This document shows positions 11,942 through 22,828 of a stretch of DNA of 64,000 nucleotides, one piece after another. This stretch comes from Epichloe hybrida (lineage: Eukaryota; Ascomycota; Sordariomycetes; Hypocreales; Clavicipitaceae). The stretch spans positions 186,001-250,000 of the forward strand of contig JAFEKR010000027.1 of NCBI GenBank assembly GCA_019022495.1, given 5' to 3'. Made by a program: the position numbers and the translations under genes. The notes beneath the pieces were generated by a model, which was not told where the DNA came from, did not search any database, and saw nothing but the letters and a program-made list of their open reading frames with translations. Position 1 is the stretch's first letter. Each line of letters opens with the position of its first letter.

Positions 11942-12262
11942 TTATCGCGAAGAGAAGATGCCTAAGATGTGAGGCTGTAACATCCAACAGTCCGCACCAT
12001 TCTCGTAACCGCCCCTTTGTCCTTGAAGCTGGAGGTAGTTTTGTTCCATCAACCCGCAATCTCGTCCAACTTGCCAACAAGTGTGGCATCTATTCTCTCC
12101 CACCATCCCAGACCAGAGCACGAACGCGGAGGTCATTCCCACGACCCAGCCCAAAGCACAGAAAACGCCGAGGACGCCAGCCGGACTAGACCGCCGGGAG
12201 ATGAAATAAGGCGAACCGTGGATCCAGAGTAGAACTACAATTGTGATGAAGAGTGCATGCAT
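11942..12262 (-). CDS. Possible small membrane protein
   Basis: A 106-residue frame from the ATG at 12262. It has two convincing hydrophobic spans (FMHALFITIVVLLWIHG and GVLGVFCALGWVVGMTSAFV) separated by a short Arg/Ser loop, then a hydrophilic tail with four cysteines. The alternation of spans and loops is protein-like, and it could be the last exon of a longer four-span (MARVEL-like) protein. I found no upstream exon I could defend, because the frame continues upstream only through low-complexity DNA. No family recognised; it may be spurious. Confidence 0.28.
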   Translation of the reverse strand: MHALFITIVVLLWIHGSPYFISRRSSPAGVLGVFCALGWVVGMTSAFVLWSGMVGENRCHTCWQVGRDCGLMEQNYLQLQGQRGGYENGADCWMLQPHILGIFSSR

Positions 12263-13572
12263 AAACGCGACACCCTGTTCAAGGCAGCTCTGACCACGAC
12301 CTGAACGAGTCAGTCGCGAGTACCCTTCAGCGTGACGGCAATGCACCCCGACATGTGGTGTGCATACAGACGAGAAGAAGAAGAAGAAGTAAAAAAAAAA
12401 AGACAACAAACTTATCCGATGAGGCACGTTCTAGAACTTCCCGAGCACAACATCAGCATCATCTCGTCCCAGGGTGTGCATTGTTGCCCCCCTAGATTGT
12501 TTTACCATCTACACCGTCTGCTCACCGAAAGTTGCCCCCCAATCACGCACCAACAACATCGGGAATCGTCCCCCAGCATTATCAAAATGCCTACGTGCAA
12601 CGTGGACGTCGTTTCATCCACAAGGGGATCCAAGTTGGAGGGAGCATTGATCCGAACAATGGCCTCCGGTACGGCACGTCCTTGTCGATTTATAGATGAA
12701 CCATTGAAAATTGAAACCAGACAGAGTTTGTGCCGGGATCTGGTGTCCAGTACTGCGATGCTAGCGGGCGGCCCGTCGGCGCAGGTCTTCGTGTTAGTTA
12801 GCGTGGCCCCCCCCCCCCCCCCGCCTCGTCGTGATGAAGTTGAGAGGGGGGCTCTGGCGGGAACATGCGTCGTCCCCCGCATTGGAATGCAGACGGGCAT
12901 AGTTTTACGAATTAATGTAATGGGGGGCAGGGCAAAAAAAAAAAGAAAAAAGATGCCCAAATTCCTCTTGAATTGCACAACGCATGAGCCATGTCCTTAT
13001 GTAGAGGTCATATTACCTTGTGGCCTGCGGGGCCCGCAAACTGTATCTCTCTAGTTTACCTGTACCTAATTGGATACATACAGACCCTGGTTACCGTGAC
13101 TTCAAGGTATTGTATGGAGTTAAGGCGGTGTGCGCCCTGTCCAAGCCCTTACATGTATGATGTAGCAAAACCCTCGCCGTTCTGCCGGCCCACCCTTGGC
13201 AGTTCAGGTCAGAAAGTGGCCGCATGCCCAGGGGCTTGGAAACAAACATTTCAATTGACAGCTGCCAGGCACTCGTTCCCCCCCCCCTTTCGATTATTCT
13301 CCTTCCCCCCCTGCCAGTTCGATGCTGCCAAGAATGTCGTGCATCAATCCGTTGCAACGAGTACACGGGGGGGGGGAAAGAGAAGAAGAAACAGAGAAAC
13401 GTTTATTATAATGTAGACCTCGCTGAAGTGAAAAAAAAAAAAAAAAAAAAAGCCCCCATCCTTTCCCTGTCGCATGTACGTTGCACACGGCAACATGACC
13501 TTGCCGAGGGCATATGTATGTACCTACATGTCTCCTTGTAGTTCAAGTGACTCGACAGGCTACCTTATCCTT

Positions 13573-13608
13573 GACCCCTGACGGGACCCCTGACGGGATC
13601 CCTGACGG
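13573..13608. repeat. 12-bp tandem repeat, three copies
   Basis: GACCCCTGACGG repeated three times, the third copy with one change (GATCCCTGACGG). Non-coding. Confidence 0.85.
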
Positions 13609-13750
13609 GCATTTCCCAAAGTCATGGCACACGCACCCTCTAGGTCAAACCAAGCGACGCGCCAATGCATGGCGTCGGCAGACAAAAAGACACGGGGATC
13701 CCTTCTCCCCCCTTGACGTTCAAAGGCAGTCTGCGGCTCCGGCAGGACCG

Positions 13751-13751
<1 letters not shown>

Positions 13752-13788
<37 letters not shown>
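13752..13788. repeat. GACGCA hexanucleotide array
   Basis: Six perfect GACGCA units followed by poly(A). It lies between genes. Confidence 0.9.
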
Positions 13789-14705
13789 GCACAAAAAAAA
13801 AAAAGGGGGCAGAAAGATAAGAACTCATGCATGCCCGTTCCGTTCCCAGGACAGTTACTGACGAGAGTGGAAGTCAGACGGCACAGCTCACCTCCTTCCG
13901 GTTGCGGGGCTGCAACGCACTTTCTGTTTTCCTTCTCCCGCTGGCCGATTCCGTGCATCCCGACGCGGCAATTCATGCGTTGCCATTCGCGCCGGGCCGG
14001 CCCTGTACCTCGTTGCTGTGTGCCTCTTGTACTTCTTCACCTGGTTCACGGTTCAACCTGCTATCAAATCATCCGTGGTTTCCCACAACACCCATTCGTT
14101 AGAAAAAAGAAAAAGGGGGGCCCTTGGACCCAAAAAACAAAACAAAAAAAAAAACAAAAAAAAAACAGGGGGTTCGCAAAAGTGGACCGGCGGTGGACCA
14201 AGGCGAGCTCGGGTCCCGTGAAAGTCCCAATCTCCAACCAACCTACGTACATGTACCCGGCCATGCAGTGACATTTGTACGAGCTGCGGCGGGAGCCATG
14301 CCATGCACGGATCCCAGTCCTGTGAGGCATAGGCATCATGGGCGAGTCGGACACGGGGAGGAAGGGAGGGGGGGGGAGGGATCGAGATCTCGGGCTTGTT
14401 GGCAGCAGCAGTTTTTTGATTTCTATCCCAGCCACAACGCTCATCATGTGCAAACTGTTTTATTCTCGAGGTGCGAATATTGTAACATGTCTAGTTTCTG
14501 AGTCAAAGTTTTCAAAAGAACGTCCTCGCAGGAGAGAAGATCATCATGTTCAGTTTAGAGAAGAAGGAAAAAAAAAAAAAAAAGAAAAAAAGAGAAAAAC
14601 GCCTGGCTTCACATCATATTCTTCTAATATGATGATGGTGGTATCAATTCCATATTGTTTTTTTTTTCCTTCATTTGTCTCGTACAAGTTCGTCGATGTA
14701 TGCAC

Positions 14706-15653
14706 TCAGTCGGAAGACTTGTGCATGGAACCGGTGACGTAGTTCTCGGAGCCCAGAGCGTTGATGGCCTCGACGTCCTCGGCGGAGAGCTTGAAGTCGA
14801 AGCTGTCAAGGTTGCTCTGGATGCGCGAGGCGGTCAAGCTCTTGGGCAGGACGACGTTGCCGCGCGCGGCGTTCCAGTTGAGCAGGATCTGAGCAGGGGT
14901 CTTGTTGTACTTTTTGGCAATGGCGTTGATGGTGGGATCCTCGAGCTTGTTGCCACGAGCCAGCGGAGAGTAGGCCTCGATCTTGATGCCGTGCCTGTTG
15001 CAGAGCTCGACCAGGGCCTCGCGCTGGCAAAAGGGGTGGACCTCGACCTGGTTGACGGCGGGCACGACGCTGGCGTTCTCGAGGAGGTTCTCGATGTGGG
15101 CGGCGCCGAAGTTGGAAACACCAATCGATCGGACCTTGCCGAGCTTCTGGGCAGTCTCGAGAGCACGCCAGCTCTCCAGCCGCTTCTGCTCGTCCTCGGC
15201 AGGGGAGTGGATCAGGTAGAGGTCGAGGTAGTCAAGGCCGAACTTCTCCAGAGAGGAGCAGAGGGCGTTGAAGGTGGCCTCGTAGCCGTGGTCGGCGTCC
15301 CAGAGCTTGGAGCAGACGAAGACTTCCTCCCGAGGAGTGCCAGTCTTGCTCAGCCAGCGACGGATGGCTCGTCCGCAGGCTTCCTCGTTGGCGTAGCGGG
15401 CAGCCGAGTCGATGTGACGATAGCCGGCCTCGAGGGCCGCCGTGACGGCATCTTCGGTCTCTTGACCGTTGGGAGCCTTGTAAACGCCGAGGGCAACCTG
15501 GGGGATGGAGTTGCCGTCGTTCAGCCTGATGGAGGCGACAGATGTGACCGAGGAGACGGAGCTGCTGTGAGATCGGGACTGAACGTCAACAATCTTCTTG
15601 ACCGAGATGTTGCGCCCGGGAGAGGCCTCGGGAGAGATTGCGGAGGGAGCCAT
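14706..15653 (-). CDS. Aldo/keto reductase
   Basis: A 315-residue single-exon NADPH-dependent carbonyl reductase. After a Ser-rich N-terminal extension of about 42 residues, the (beta/alpha)8 barrel begins at IRLNDGNSIPQVALGVY. The catalytic tetrad is visible: Asp and Tyr in HIDSAARY, Lys in CSKLWD and His in LIHSPAED. The cofactor-binding GVSNFG, VNQVEVHPF and VLPKSLTASRIQSN segments follow in order. I chose the ATG at 15653 (context CCGCCATGGC) over an in-frame ATG at 15767, since the added residues are low-complexity. The substrate is not predictable. A TATA-like element lies about 190 bp upstream. Confidence 0.9.
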   Translation of the reverse strand: MAPSAISPEASPGRNISVKKIVDVQSRSHSSSVSSVTSVASIRLNDGNSIPQVALGVYKAPNGQETEDAVTAALEAGYRHIDSAARYANEEACGRAIRRWLSKTGTPREEVFVCSKLWDADHGYEATFNALCSSLEKFGLDYLDLYLIHSPAEDEQKRLESWRALETAQKLGKVRSIGVSNFGAAHIENLLENASVVPAVNQVEVHPFCQREALVELCNRHGIKIEAYSPLARGNKLEDPTINAIAKKYNKTPAQILLNWNAARGNVVLPKSLTASRIQSNLDSFDFKLSAEDVEAINALGSENYVTGSMHKSSD

Positions 15654-15840
15654 GGCGGAGTGAAGTGAATCGCAAGAGATGAGCTTGAAGGACGCGTGGG
15701 GGGGGGGAAGAAGGGGGAGGGGTGGTTTCAACGAGAGAAGAAGGGGGAACAGCGAAACCTGTCGCATGTGCTTGAAAGCAGTGAAAGCAGTTGTGGATGA
15801 GGGAGATGAAGATGGGAAAAGTGATGAAATTCACGACGCC

Positions 15841-15848
15841 TTATATAT
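15841..15848 (-). promoter_or_regulatory. TATA-like element of the aldo/keto reductase
   Basis: TATATAAG on the - strand, about 190 bp upstream of the chosen start. Positional inference only. Confidence 0.35.
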
Positions 15849-16747
15849 TCGAGCACAATAACCTGGGCCTCTCTCAACACCTTTCTCCCAAGGCGGCCCT
15901 CGTACCCGTGATATCTGCGTGTTCCTGACCTCCAAGCGGGATACCGCTATATGGTGACGCCCCTTGGCATAATCCAGGGACACCCGACTGACGGTTGCGA
16001 ACGAGTCAGGATGAAGCCGCAGCCTGGGCGTTGGTCCCGGCACCCCGTCCGGCGGTGTCTAGGATTCAAAACCAACTTGCACACGGGTGAAGTTGCGGTG
16101 GATGAGATGGCAATGACGCAACTGCGGCATTTTATCAGGAACGGGCCCAATCAAGCATTTTCCTCGTCTTGTTCCTTCTTGCTCAAGTCGAATGTCGGGT
16201 TGTCGTGTCTCCAGTGTTCCCAACCGCAGATGTGCAGCAAACCGTCGCATCGTGGGCGAAGATGGAGACTACATGTGACACTATGACGATTTGTCGGTGG
16301 AGCTGCGTATCTATCTACACAGCACGTAACCAGATCCCAGCAAGATCCAGTTCCCCACTCTTGATATGGGGCACAGCCACCTCATTGGCGATCCAGGTGG
16401 CCGGCCGCTTCTTGTGATTCTTTTTTTTCCTTGCCCCCTTTTTTTTACTTTTTTTTTTTTAACTTTCTTTTTTCCTCTGGGCCGTTGGTCCCGGACACGG
16501 CAACGGGTGCAGTGATCTCATGGTGGCAGTTGCATGTGTCGGATTTGCCGCGACTCCGTACATACTCTGTTGTCGCAAACCCCCACCTTGAACTTGTGCG
16601 GCTTCGTGGCCCACCAGACCAGACAGACGTTTTTTTTTTTTTTGGTGGGCAGGAACGAAGCAGAGACGCAGGGACACAGGGACGCAGGGACGCAGGGACA
16701 CAGACGACAACATTGAGCAAAGGCGGACGGACGGGCTCTGCCTTGAC

Positions 16748-16825
16748 GCCGTGCGACGAGGCCGTGCGACGAGGCCGTGCGACGAGGCCGTGCGACGAGG
16801 CCGTGCGACGAGGCCGTGCGACGAA
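16748..16825. repeat. 13-bp minisatellite, six copies
   Basis: GCCGTGCGACGAG is repeated six times in tandem with one change in the last unit. The 13-bp period is not a multiple of three, so it is not a coding repeat. Confidence 0.92.
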
Positions 16826-18511
16826 GCCGTCTGCATCGGGTCGCGAATTGCTCCGAAGTTTGCTGGGGCGGTGGAACTCCAGGACCACGTCGCTAATGTA
16901 GGGTCCGATAGGGACGAACTACAGAGGGATCAACCGTTGCAGGCGGCAGGGGCGCCTGGAAGAGCCCTGTGGCTGTGGCCTCCAGCTCGGCGCCACCCAC
17001 GGAGTACCCACGGGCTCAGTGACCCATTGTGAATTTGTGACCCAGCCAGGGCCCAGCTGAGGCTGTTGATTGCTGCTTTACAAAAATTACATGTGAGTCG
17101 AAACTCGAGATTTTCCGGCTTCGACCAAACGCATCATCCGAACCGACCCTCGCCCAACCGTGCGCAATCGTCCAATCAGGAGGCACAATACCACTTTTTG
17201 GTGGACAGCAAGCGGGACAGATAACTACATGTAAAAAACTCTGAGTGATGCACCATGAGAAGATCTGATGTTGCGGCCTCTGTACCTACAAATGGACAAA
17301 GGACGAATGGACCAACAGAGCTCGACTTCTGGCATCGGTAGAGTACCTGGGAGAGAATAGATGCTGGACCTGCAGACCTGCAGCCGAAGCCGAAGCCCGG
17401 GAAAAGTCCGCCTGGCCGTGTCCACAATAATACATGGTCAAGTTGGAATTCGTCATCGTATTGGAAATCAGCAATGATAAAACTACATGTACGGCCTACG
17501 GCGATGGGTGGACGGCAGGCCACGATCTTCCCGCGTACATAACATGTACACCTCACGCCGCATGCCCGCCAGGGATCCTGGGCCACGGTCCCGAATCCGA
17601 ATTGTAGCTTCGCAAGGACCATCTATATCTGCTCTGTAGCGAAAATCCTGCAGTCCCAGTCCCCCCCCCGAACGGCTAAACAGACTTGTGACCAGATTTG
17701 CCCGCTTTGATTCGCCGTCTGTTGCTCCAGGACGACGTATCGCTGCGCCGACTTTCATCAACGGCTTTCCCATGACAAGTTCCCAGGGCCAAGCGGCCAT
17801 TCTCGGCATCACCACTCCTGGAACCCGCGTGTGGATCAAGCTCATCGTGAACCCCCGGAAAGAAACGCCGCCAGCACGAGATTACGCACGTCAGACCGCC
17901 GCCCACGGCATCATCAACCAACGGGCGTCTCGCCCAGAGGGCCCCCTCGGCAGCTTTTTTTTTTTTCCTTCGACGCCCCATCTCCTCGGGAACTCGACAG
18001 GAAACGTCGACAAGGTCGCCGTCCCGGTGGCAGACGGGGCTCCTGTGGAGGATAGTCCCGGCGAATAGGAAGAGGGGCGAGACGACATTACAACGGGTAG
18101 CATTGTCAAACGGGGTTCCATGGTATTCATTGTGCTGGAGTAGGTTTTCCATCGTGAAATCATACTCTTGCCCTTCCCGAGCACGAGGTAAAACTGCTCA
18201 AATGATTAAAACCCCTTTTCTAAACATCTGCCCCCTTTTCTCCAGTCTTTGATTCCCCTTCTTCTTGCTCTTCACAAATTCCCATGTTTCCTTTGATGTT
18301 CTGGAACTTCCTTTTAATCAGAATCTTCCTCGCTTTCAAGGACATCCCTGTTTATCTAGCCTGCTTATAGCCATGTTTCCCTTGAATTAGATGCATTGGC
18401 CACGACCAATAAACACAAAAAAAATATAGAAATCAACATTATACTCTTGAAGAGCTTACAGGGCGTTCGTTAAGTTGTATTGTGCAAGAATGGTTCCTCG
18501 CCGAGTTGGCT

Positions 18512-20272
18512 CTACCAACCGTCGTCTTCGTCGTCTTCGTCGCCTGTCCCTTCGCCAGCCATTGTGTCCAGCAGCCCATCCTCATCCTCGTCTTCGTCAT
18601 CTTGGCTATCCACGTCGTCCCCATCTTCCTCGTCATCTTCCTCTTGCGAATCACTCTCGGCGTCTGCGCCATTCTCCTGTGCCTCCTCTCCATCTTCGTC
18701 ATCAGAGACTGACACTGTTGGCGTAGGTTTCACTACTCGTCGAGTCGACACAACCTCCACCTCACTTTCGTCCGCATGGCGGCCACCGTCATCATCGTCT
18801 GAATCAAGAACCACCCGAGGCTGCCGGGCTCGCTTTGTGCGTGGCTCGTCGTCCTCCTCTTCGTCATCGTCATCAGAATCCACGACAATAGCCTTACGCT
18901 TGCGCGACCTCTGCACGGGAGCACAAGCATCATCCTCACCCTCGCCCACAATTTGGACATGGTCGGATTCCGGGCTCGAAAAGCGCCCGGCATCATCTCC
19001 GGGAACCACTTCGTCCTCGGACGAGCCCCCCGACTCGAGAATCTCATCGTCGTCGATGCCCTCGCTTTCATACACGTCCCAGTCGGTCCCCTCTTCAGAA
19101 TCGTCATCGTCATCGTCACCGCGGGGGCCGTATTCGACTTCCGAATCCTCGCTGCCGTCGTCGCCGTCGCCAAGGTCCGGGACATCCTTCAGGAGCCTCA
19201 GGACGTTGTACTGCAAGATTCCCTCCTCCAGCTCGAATTCAACCATCGGCCACATCTCGACGCCAACCTCGACATCTTTTCCGCGCGAGAACAGCTTCGG
19301 GATCGAGTACTTGGCAAAGTCGGGATGCCCATCCACGTCGGGCCAGCAAAAAAGCGACTGCGTGTCCTCTCCCAGGCCAGGCTCCTTCTCGTACGTCTCC
19401 ACCATGTACGCGTGTACATAGTCCGTGACGCACCACCGTATCTGACCGGCCGTCTGCGACTCGGCCGGCGTGTGAACGTACAGCCTCCTCAGGTTGCGGA
19501 ATATGCCCTTCATCGCGGGGATGGCCTCGTCGACGGGCCCGTTGAGCATGCCCCCGAAGAACAGCTCCCAGGGATTCACGGCAATGTTCTGTATCTCCTT
19601 GGAGAAATCGGGCAAGAAGTAGTCCTTGCCGGCTTTCAAGCCTTGCAGGATGATGACATCCGTCTCCTTCCTGAATCTGACGATTGCGTCTCCGGAGCCC
19701 GCGTCCATGCCCAGCTCGTCGGGGAACTTTTGCACCACGATGCTCCTCGACTCCCGATGGGTGGACAGCATGGCCCTCAGCTTCTCCGTCTGATCCGCCA
19801 GGGTGGGATGGTCCTTGACAGAATGATGGTCTGGTCGTTCCATGATGGCCGAGCTGGGCGAGAGCGTGAATTGCAGCACGCGTGCTTTGACGGTCAAATC
19901 GGGACAGTAGAACTGCCATATGCGATGCCTCAATTCCGGGGGGAGCTGCATGAATTGAGGAAAGGCAAGGTGCGCGGCGTGTGCCCCGTCCAAACTTTTG
20001 TCCGACACGTCTGAGGAGTAGTCATTGTCGGACTCTTCGGCCTCGTCGTCAATGAGCACACGACGATTCTGACCGTCCGAGGAGCATTCATCGTCCGACT
20101 CTTCGGCCTCGTCGTCAACGAGCACACGACCATCTCGACCCCCCAAGGAGCATTCATCGTCCGACTCTCCAACCCCGTCATCACCGAGCACACGACCCTC
20201 TTGACCGTCGCCACCTGAGTCGTCACCGGCCATGCTAGTATCATCGTCTGTTTCGCCATCAAGGAAAGACAT
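18512..20272 (-). CDS. 2EXR-domain protein with acidic head and tail
   Basis: A 586-residue single-exon protein. Residues 1-100 are very acidic and contain three 22-residue repeats beginning RVL[GVI]DD...ESD[DN][ED][CY]S. A 2EXR domain starts near residue 104 (FMQLPPELRHRIWQFYCP); this F-box-like fold is found in large fungal families. It continues through SRSIVVQKFP, DVIILQG, NIAVNPWELFFGG and IFRNLRRLYVHTP to about residue 330. The last 230 residues are almost wholly Asp/Glu/Ser with basic nuclear-localisation-like clusters (SRKRKA, RTKRARQPR), predicting a nuclear protein. The start is the ATG at 20272; no upstream in-frame ATG exists. Function unknown; a scaffold or chromatin-linked role is only a guess from composition. 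Confidence 0.75.
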   Translation of the reverse strand: MSFLDGETDDDTSMAGDDSGGDGQEGRVLGDDGVGESDDECSLGGRDGRVLVDDEAEESDDECSSDGQNRRVLIDDEAEESDNDYSSDVSDKSLDGAHAAHLAFPQFMQLPPELRHRIWQFYCPDLTVKARVLQFTLSPSSAIMERPDHHSVKDHPTLADQTEKLRAMLSTHRESRSIVVQKFPDELGMDAGSGDAIVRFRKETDVIILQGLKAGKDYFLPDFSKEIQNIAVNPWELFFGGMLNGPVDEAIPAMKGIFRNLRRLYVHTPAESQTAGQIRWCVTDYVHAYMVETYEKEPGLGEDTQSLFCWPDVDGHPDFAKYSIPKLFSRGKDVEVGVEMWPMVEFELEEGILQYNVLRLLKDVPDLGDGDDGSEDSEVEYGPRGDDDDDDSEEGTDWDVYESEGIDDDEILESGGSSEDEVVPGDDAGRFSSPESDHVQIVGEGEDDACAPVQRSRKRKAIVVDSDDDDEEEDDEPRTKRARQPRVVLDSDDDDGGRHADESEVEVVSTRRVVKPTPTVSVSDDEDGEEAQENGADAESDSQEEDDEEDGDDVDSQDDEDEDEDGLLDTMAGEGTGDEDDEDDGW

Positions 20273-21200
20273 CGTCTCCTCGACAAGACGTGGCAAGCGC
20301 TGTATAGTATCTGATTCTCAAAACAGAGCCGGGACGGTATCTCATCTTCAGCTCTCTCAGGCTCTCGGGCTCGCTGTTCTCCTTGCCCCGGCCTGCAAGG
20401 GTGAATGTGAATTGAATGATGCTGGCTGGTTTCGCGCGGCAATGGGGCGCCGCTTTTTTCTTTTTTTTTGGGGGCGTGGGGGGGAGGAGGGGAGGGGGGG
20501 TGCGGTGCACTTGGGCGCATCGCATTTGATTACTCAGCGTATCCGGCGGGATTGTCCCTGCGACTTGTGAACTTTGGTCCTTTCTCCACCAAAATGAATG
20601 GGCTTGATTTTGATTGATCCTGCAGTTCACAACAACGAATCATTCTATCTGTAATTTGGCATCCAGGAATCGAGAAAAGGTCCTTCTCCGCCCTGCTCGC
20701 TCATGCTTCTCATCTGGCTTCTCGAGTAAGCGGCTGGACTTGACCATCGTCCCCCGTCCGAAATGGGCAGCGTTCCCGGTCACCCATGGAGAAGTGCCAT
20801 GGAGCAATTTTAGGACTACTTCTACTTGTTGAAATGTGTACAACTCTACAAGTAGTGCCAGGCGAATTGCACAGAGGGTTGCGTTAAACAAACTGCTGAT
20901 TGTGTGCTTGCAATCGTGCCTCAACCATCCCTTGCTGCCGTAGAATACACACGTGTATCGTCAATTCTCATACCCAACGCCGCCCCCTTGACCAATGCTG
21001 AGAACGCCTATGCCAAAAAGTATAAGGTCAAAACCGCGTGATATAAGCAGAAGGAATGATTGCTCCGTGCCCGCCGAGCCATCCAAGGAATATAAAATAA
21101 AAAGCCAACAAATCAAACAAGTGGTATGCCTGTCAGCAACGCCGTGGCTATAAATTTCAATGACGCAACAAAATAAATCCCTCTTGACTGAAGAGCGCAC
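20273..21200. other. Intergenic
   Basis: Promoter side of the 2EXR gene (a T run near 20456-20470 next to G-rich DNA to about 20500) and 3' flank of the GH76 gene. A small hairpin (CTACTTGT...ACAAGTAG) sits at 20822-20855. No gene seen. Confidence 0.5.
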
Positions 21201-22828
21201 TTAATCAAACGCACTCATCCAGACAAACACGCCAACAACACCGCCGAGCATCAAAACAGTAACAAAGCCCGCGCCTGCCTTGTCAGCCATTGTGATGGGT
21301 TTCACCGGTCGTTCACCGTTGTCTTTGCCGCCGGCGTTTGGATTTCCTTTTGACGTTCCACCTGTGCCGTTCGTAACTGGTGGGCTTGTCTCGTCGATGA
21401 GAAGACTCGAGACCGCGGCCAGCACATTCATTGCTTCACCCGCACCCGTGGTTTTGTCAGTGGCAGGATCCACGAATTTGCCGAATGACCAGTAGAAGCC
21501 GCACTGGCGACCTGTTTGGCCACCAGTACACTGCTTGACTGCCGCCTCGGCAGATTTACGCAAAACCGGAAGAATCTTGTCCCTAGTATAGGGGGCAATC
21601 TGGGTAACAACGGATAACCATCGATGCAAATAGCCCTTGAATGACAGCATGTCGGGAGTACATGTCCCCTTTCCAGCCTTGCCTTCGCAAGGGACCTCGT
21701 AAGCAATATCGTTGGGGAAGAAATTCTTCAAGGTGTATCCAAGCAGCCCGTCCAGAGCAGTCTTCCACTTGGTGTTTCCGTCAGTCTGTGGAGCCATGTC
21801 AGTCAGTTCTTGGCATCACAGTGAGCAGGGGGGGGGGGGGGTTCTCGTTCATCACATACGTAATTGTACATGAAAGCGGCACCTTGTATCAGAACACCAG
21901 CATTGTATGAGAAGGTAGCCTCGTTGACATCGGTGCAATTCTTGTCAACGTGCGCGCCGTCGTATGCTGCCCAGGATTGGTGATTGATGTACTTGTGGTC
22001 CCACATCCAGTCCCAAGCCTTTTCAGCACGTCTCGCATAAGTGTCGTTCTTGGTATATCGGGCTAGGCGAGCGCCCATGTTAAAGAAGATTCCGTTGGCG
22101 ATAGCTGCGGCAGGAAAATTAGCAAATGCTCAGATCTAAACATCAGAAAACACCCCAATCCATACTATTCTTGTATCCATATCCCTGATTGGAAAAGGGA
22201 ATCTGCCACCGCAGTCCTCCGCCACATGTTTCGTCGTATCGGCTGGGGTCGGCTTGGGTATTCCACACAGCTTGGGCAAGGGCGAGCCACTGAGGCTGAT
22301 CTTGTGGTGGATCGGGAAATTTGTTCTCGGCAGCCAGCATGGCAGTCATGCCCCAAAAGCCTTGATCGTCGTTTCCGAGGGACATGGTGTGGTTGCTGGG
22401 CATGAAGTTCTTGTTCTCGCCAACCTGGTGCAGAATTCCTTGCATGACAACCTTGTTGTAAGTCGAATCTCCCGTTAATTTCCAGTAGTCAATGTATGTG
22501 GCCATCATGGCGCCACCTTCCCACCAGTAATACGGACCCTTCCCAGATGCAGGAGGGCCTGGTAGAATCCCGGGAATCTCTCCGGATTGGTTCCCTTTGT
22601 AATAGAGCATCAGGTCGTACGCCAGTGTTCGCGACGATTCGCGGATACTATCTAGTAAGCTGTGTCAGCAATGGTGGCAAAACATCATGTCGCGTTTGAT
22701 TGCAAGAGCTCCAAGCCATCATTCCTACCCGGAGAATCAATCTTGTAATACTGCGCATCGACTGCACCCAACAGGAACAGTCCTCCTAGTACGGCAAGTT
22801 TCGCCGATGAAAATAGTGATGAAACCAT
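21201..22828 (-). CDS. GH76 alpha-1,6-mannanase-like cell-wall enzyme (Dfg5/Dcw1 family)
   Basis: About 475 residues from exons 22828-22729, 22651-22154, 22104-21860 and 21785-21201. A signal peptide (residues 1-25, cleavage after VDA) starts the protein and a hydrophobic C-terminal segment ([18 protein letters not shown]) ends it, after a Gly/Asn/Pro linker, consistent with GPI or membrane anchoring. The GH76 core shows [17 protein letters not shown], the paired aspartates of [12 protein letters not shown] (near residue 123, the expected catalytic pair), [22 protein letters not shown] and [18 protein letters not shown]. Family members transfer GPI-anchored mannoproteins into the cell wall and are needed for hyphal growth. 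The third intron holds a 14-nt sense-strand C run. Confidence 0.88.

Larger units (their letters stand above)
12263..14705. other. Intergenic, repeat-rich, no gene seen
   Basis: Holds a 16-nt C run (12807-12822), poly(A) runs near 13431-13451 and 13792-13804, G runs near 13369-13376 and 14366-14376, a 12-bp tandem repeat at 13573-13608, a 6-bp GACGCA array at 13752-13788, and TACATGTA palindromes at 13150 and 14248. Frames up to 240 codons occur but are built from low-complexity sequence. Confidence 0.5.
15654..18511. other. Intergenic, minisatellites, no gene seen
   Basis: Contains a GACGCAGGGACACAGG-type array near 16664-16703, the 13-bp array at 16748-16825, T runs at 16628-16643 and 17957-17966, and two TACATGTA palindromes at 17226 and 17484. 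Frames up to 158 codons run through repeats and show no family features. Confidence 0.5.

Noticed and set aside
12332..13054. 240-codon frame and the opposite 158-codon frame near the 16-nt C run
   Set aside because: Low-complexity Pro/Lys-rich and Gly-rich translations centred on homopolymers; no splice or domain support.
15654..15767. In-frame ATG extending the aldo/keto reductase by 38 residues
   Set aside because: The extension is Pro/Leu-rich and reads through simple-sequence DNA. The ATG at 15653 has a better context and a family-like length.
18480..19421. 313-codon Ser-rich frame opposite the 2EXR protein's acidic tail
   Set aside because: Poly-Ser is the antisense reading of GAC/GAG-rich acidic codons; there is no independent support.
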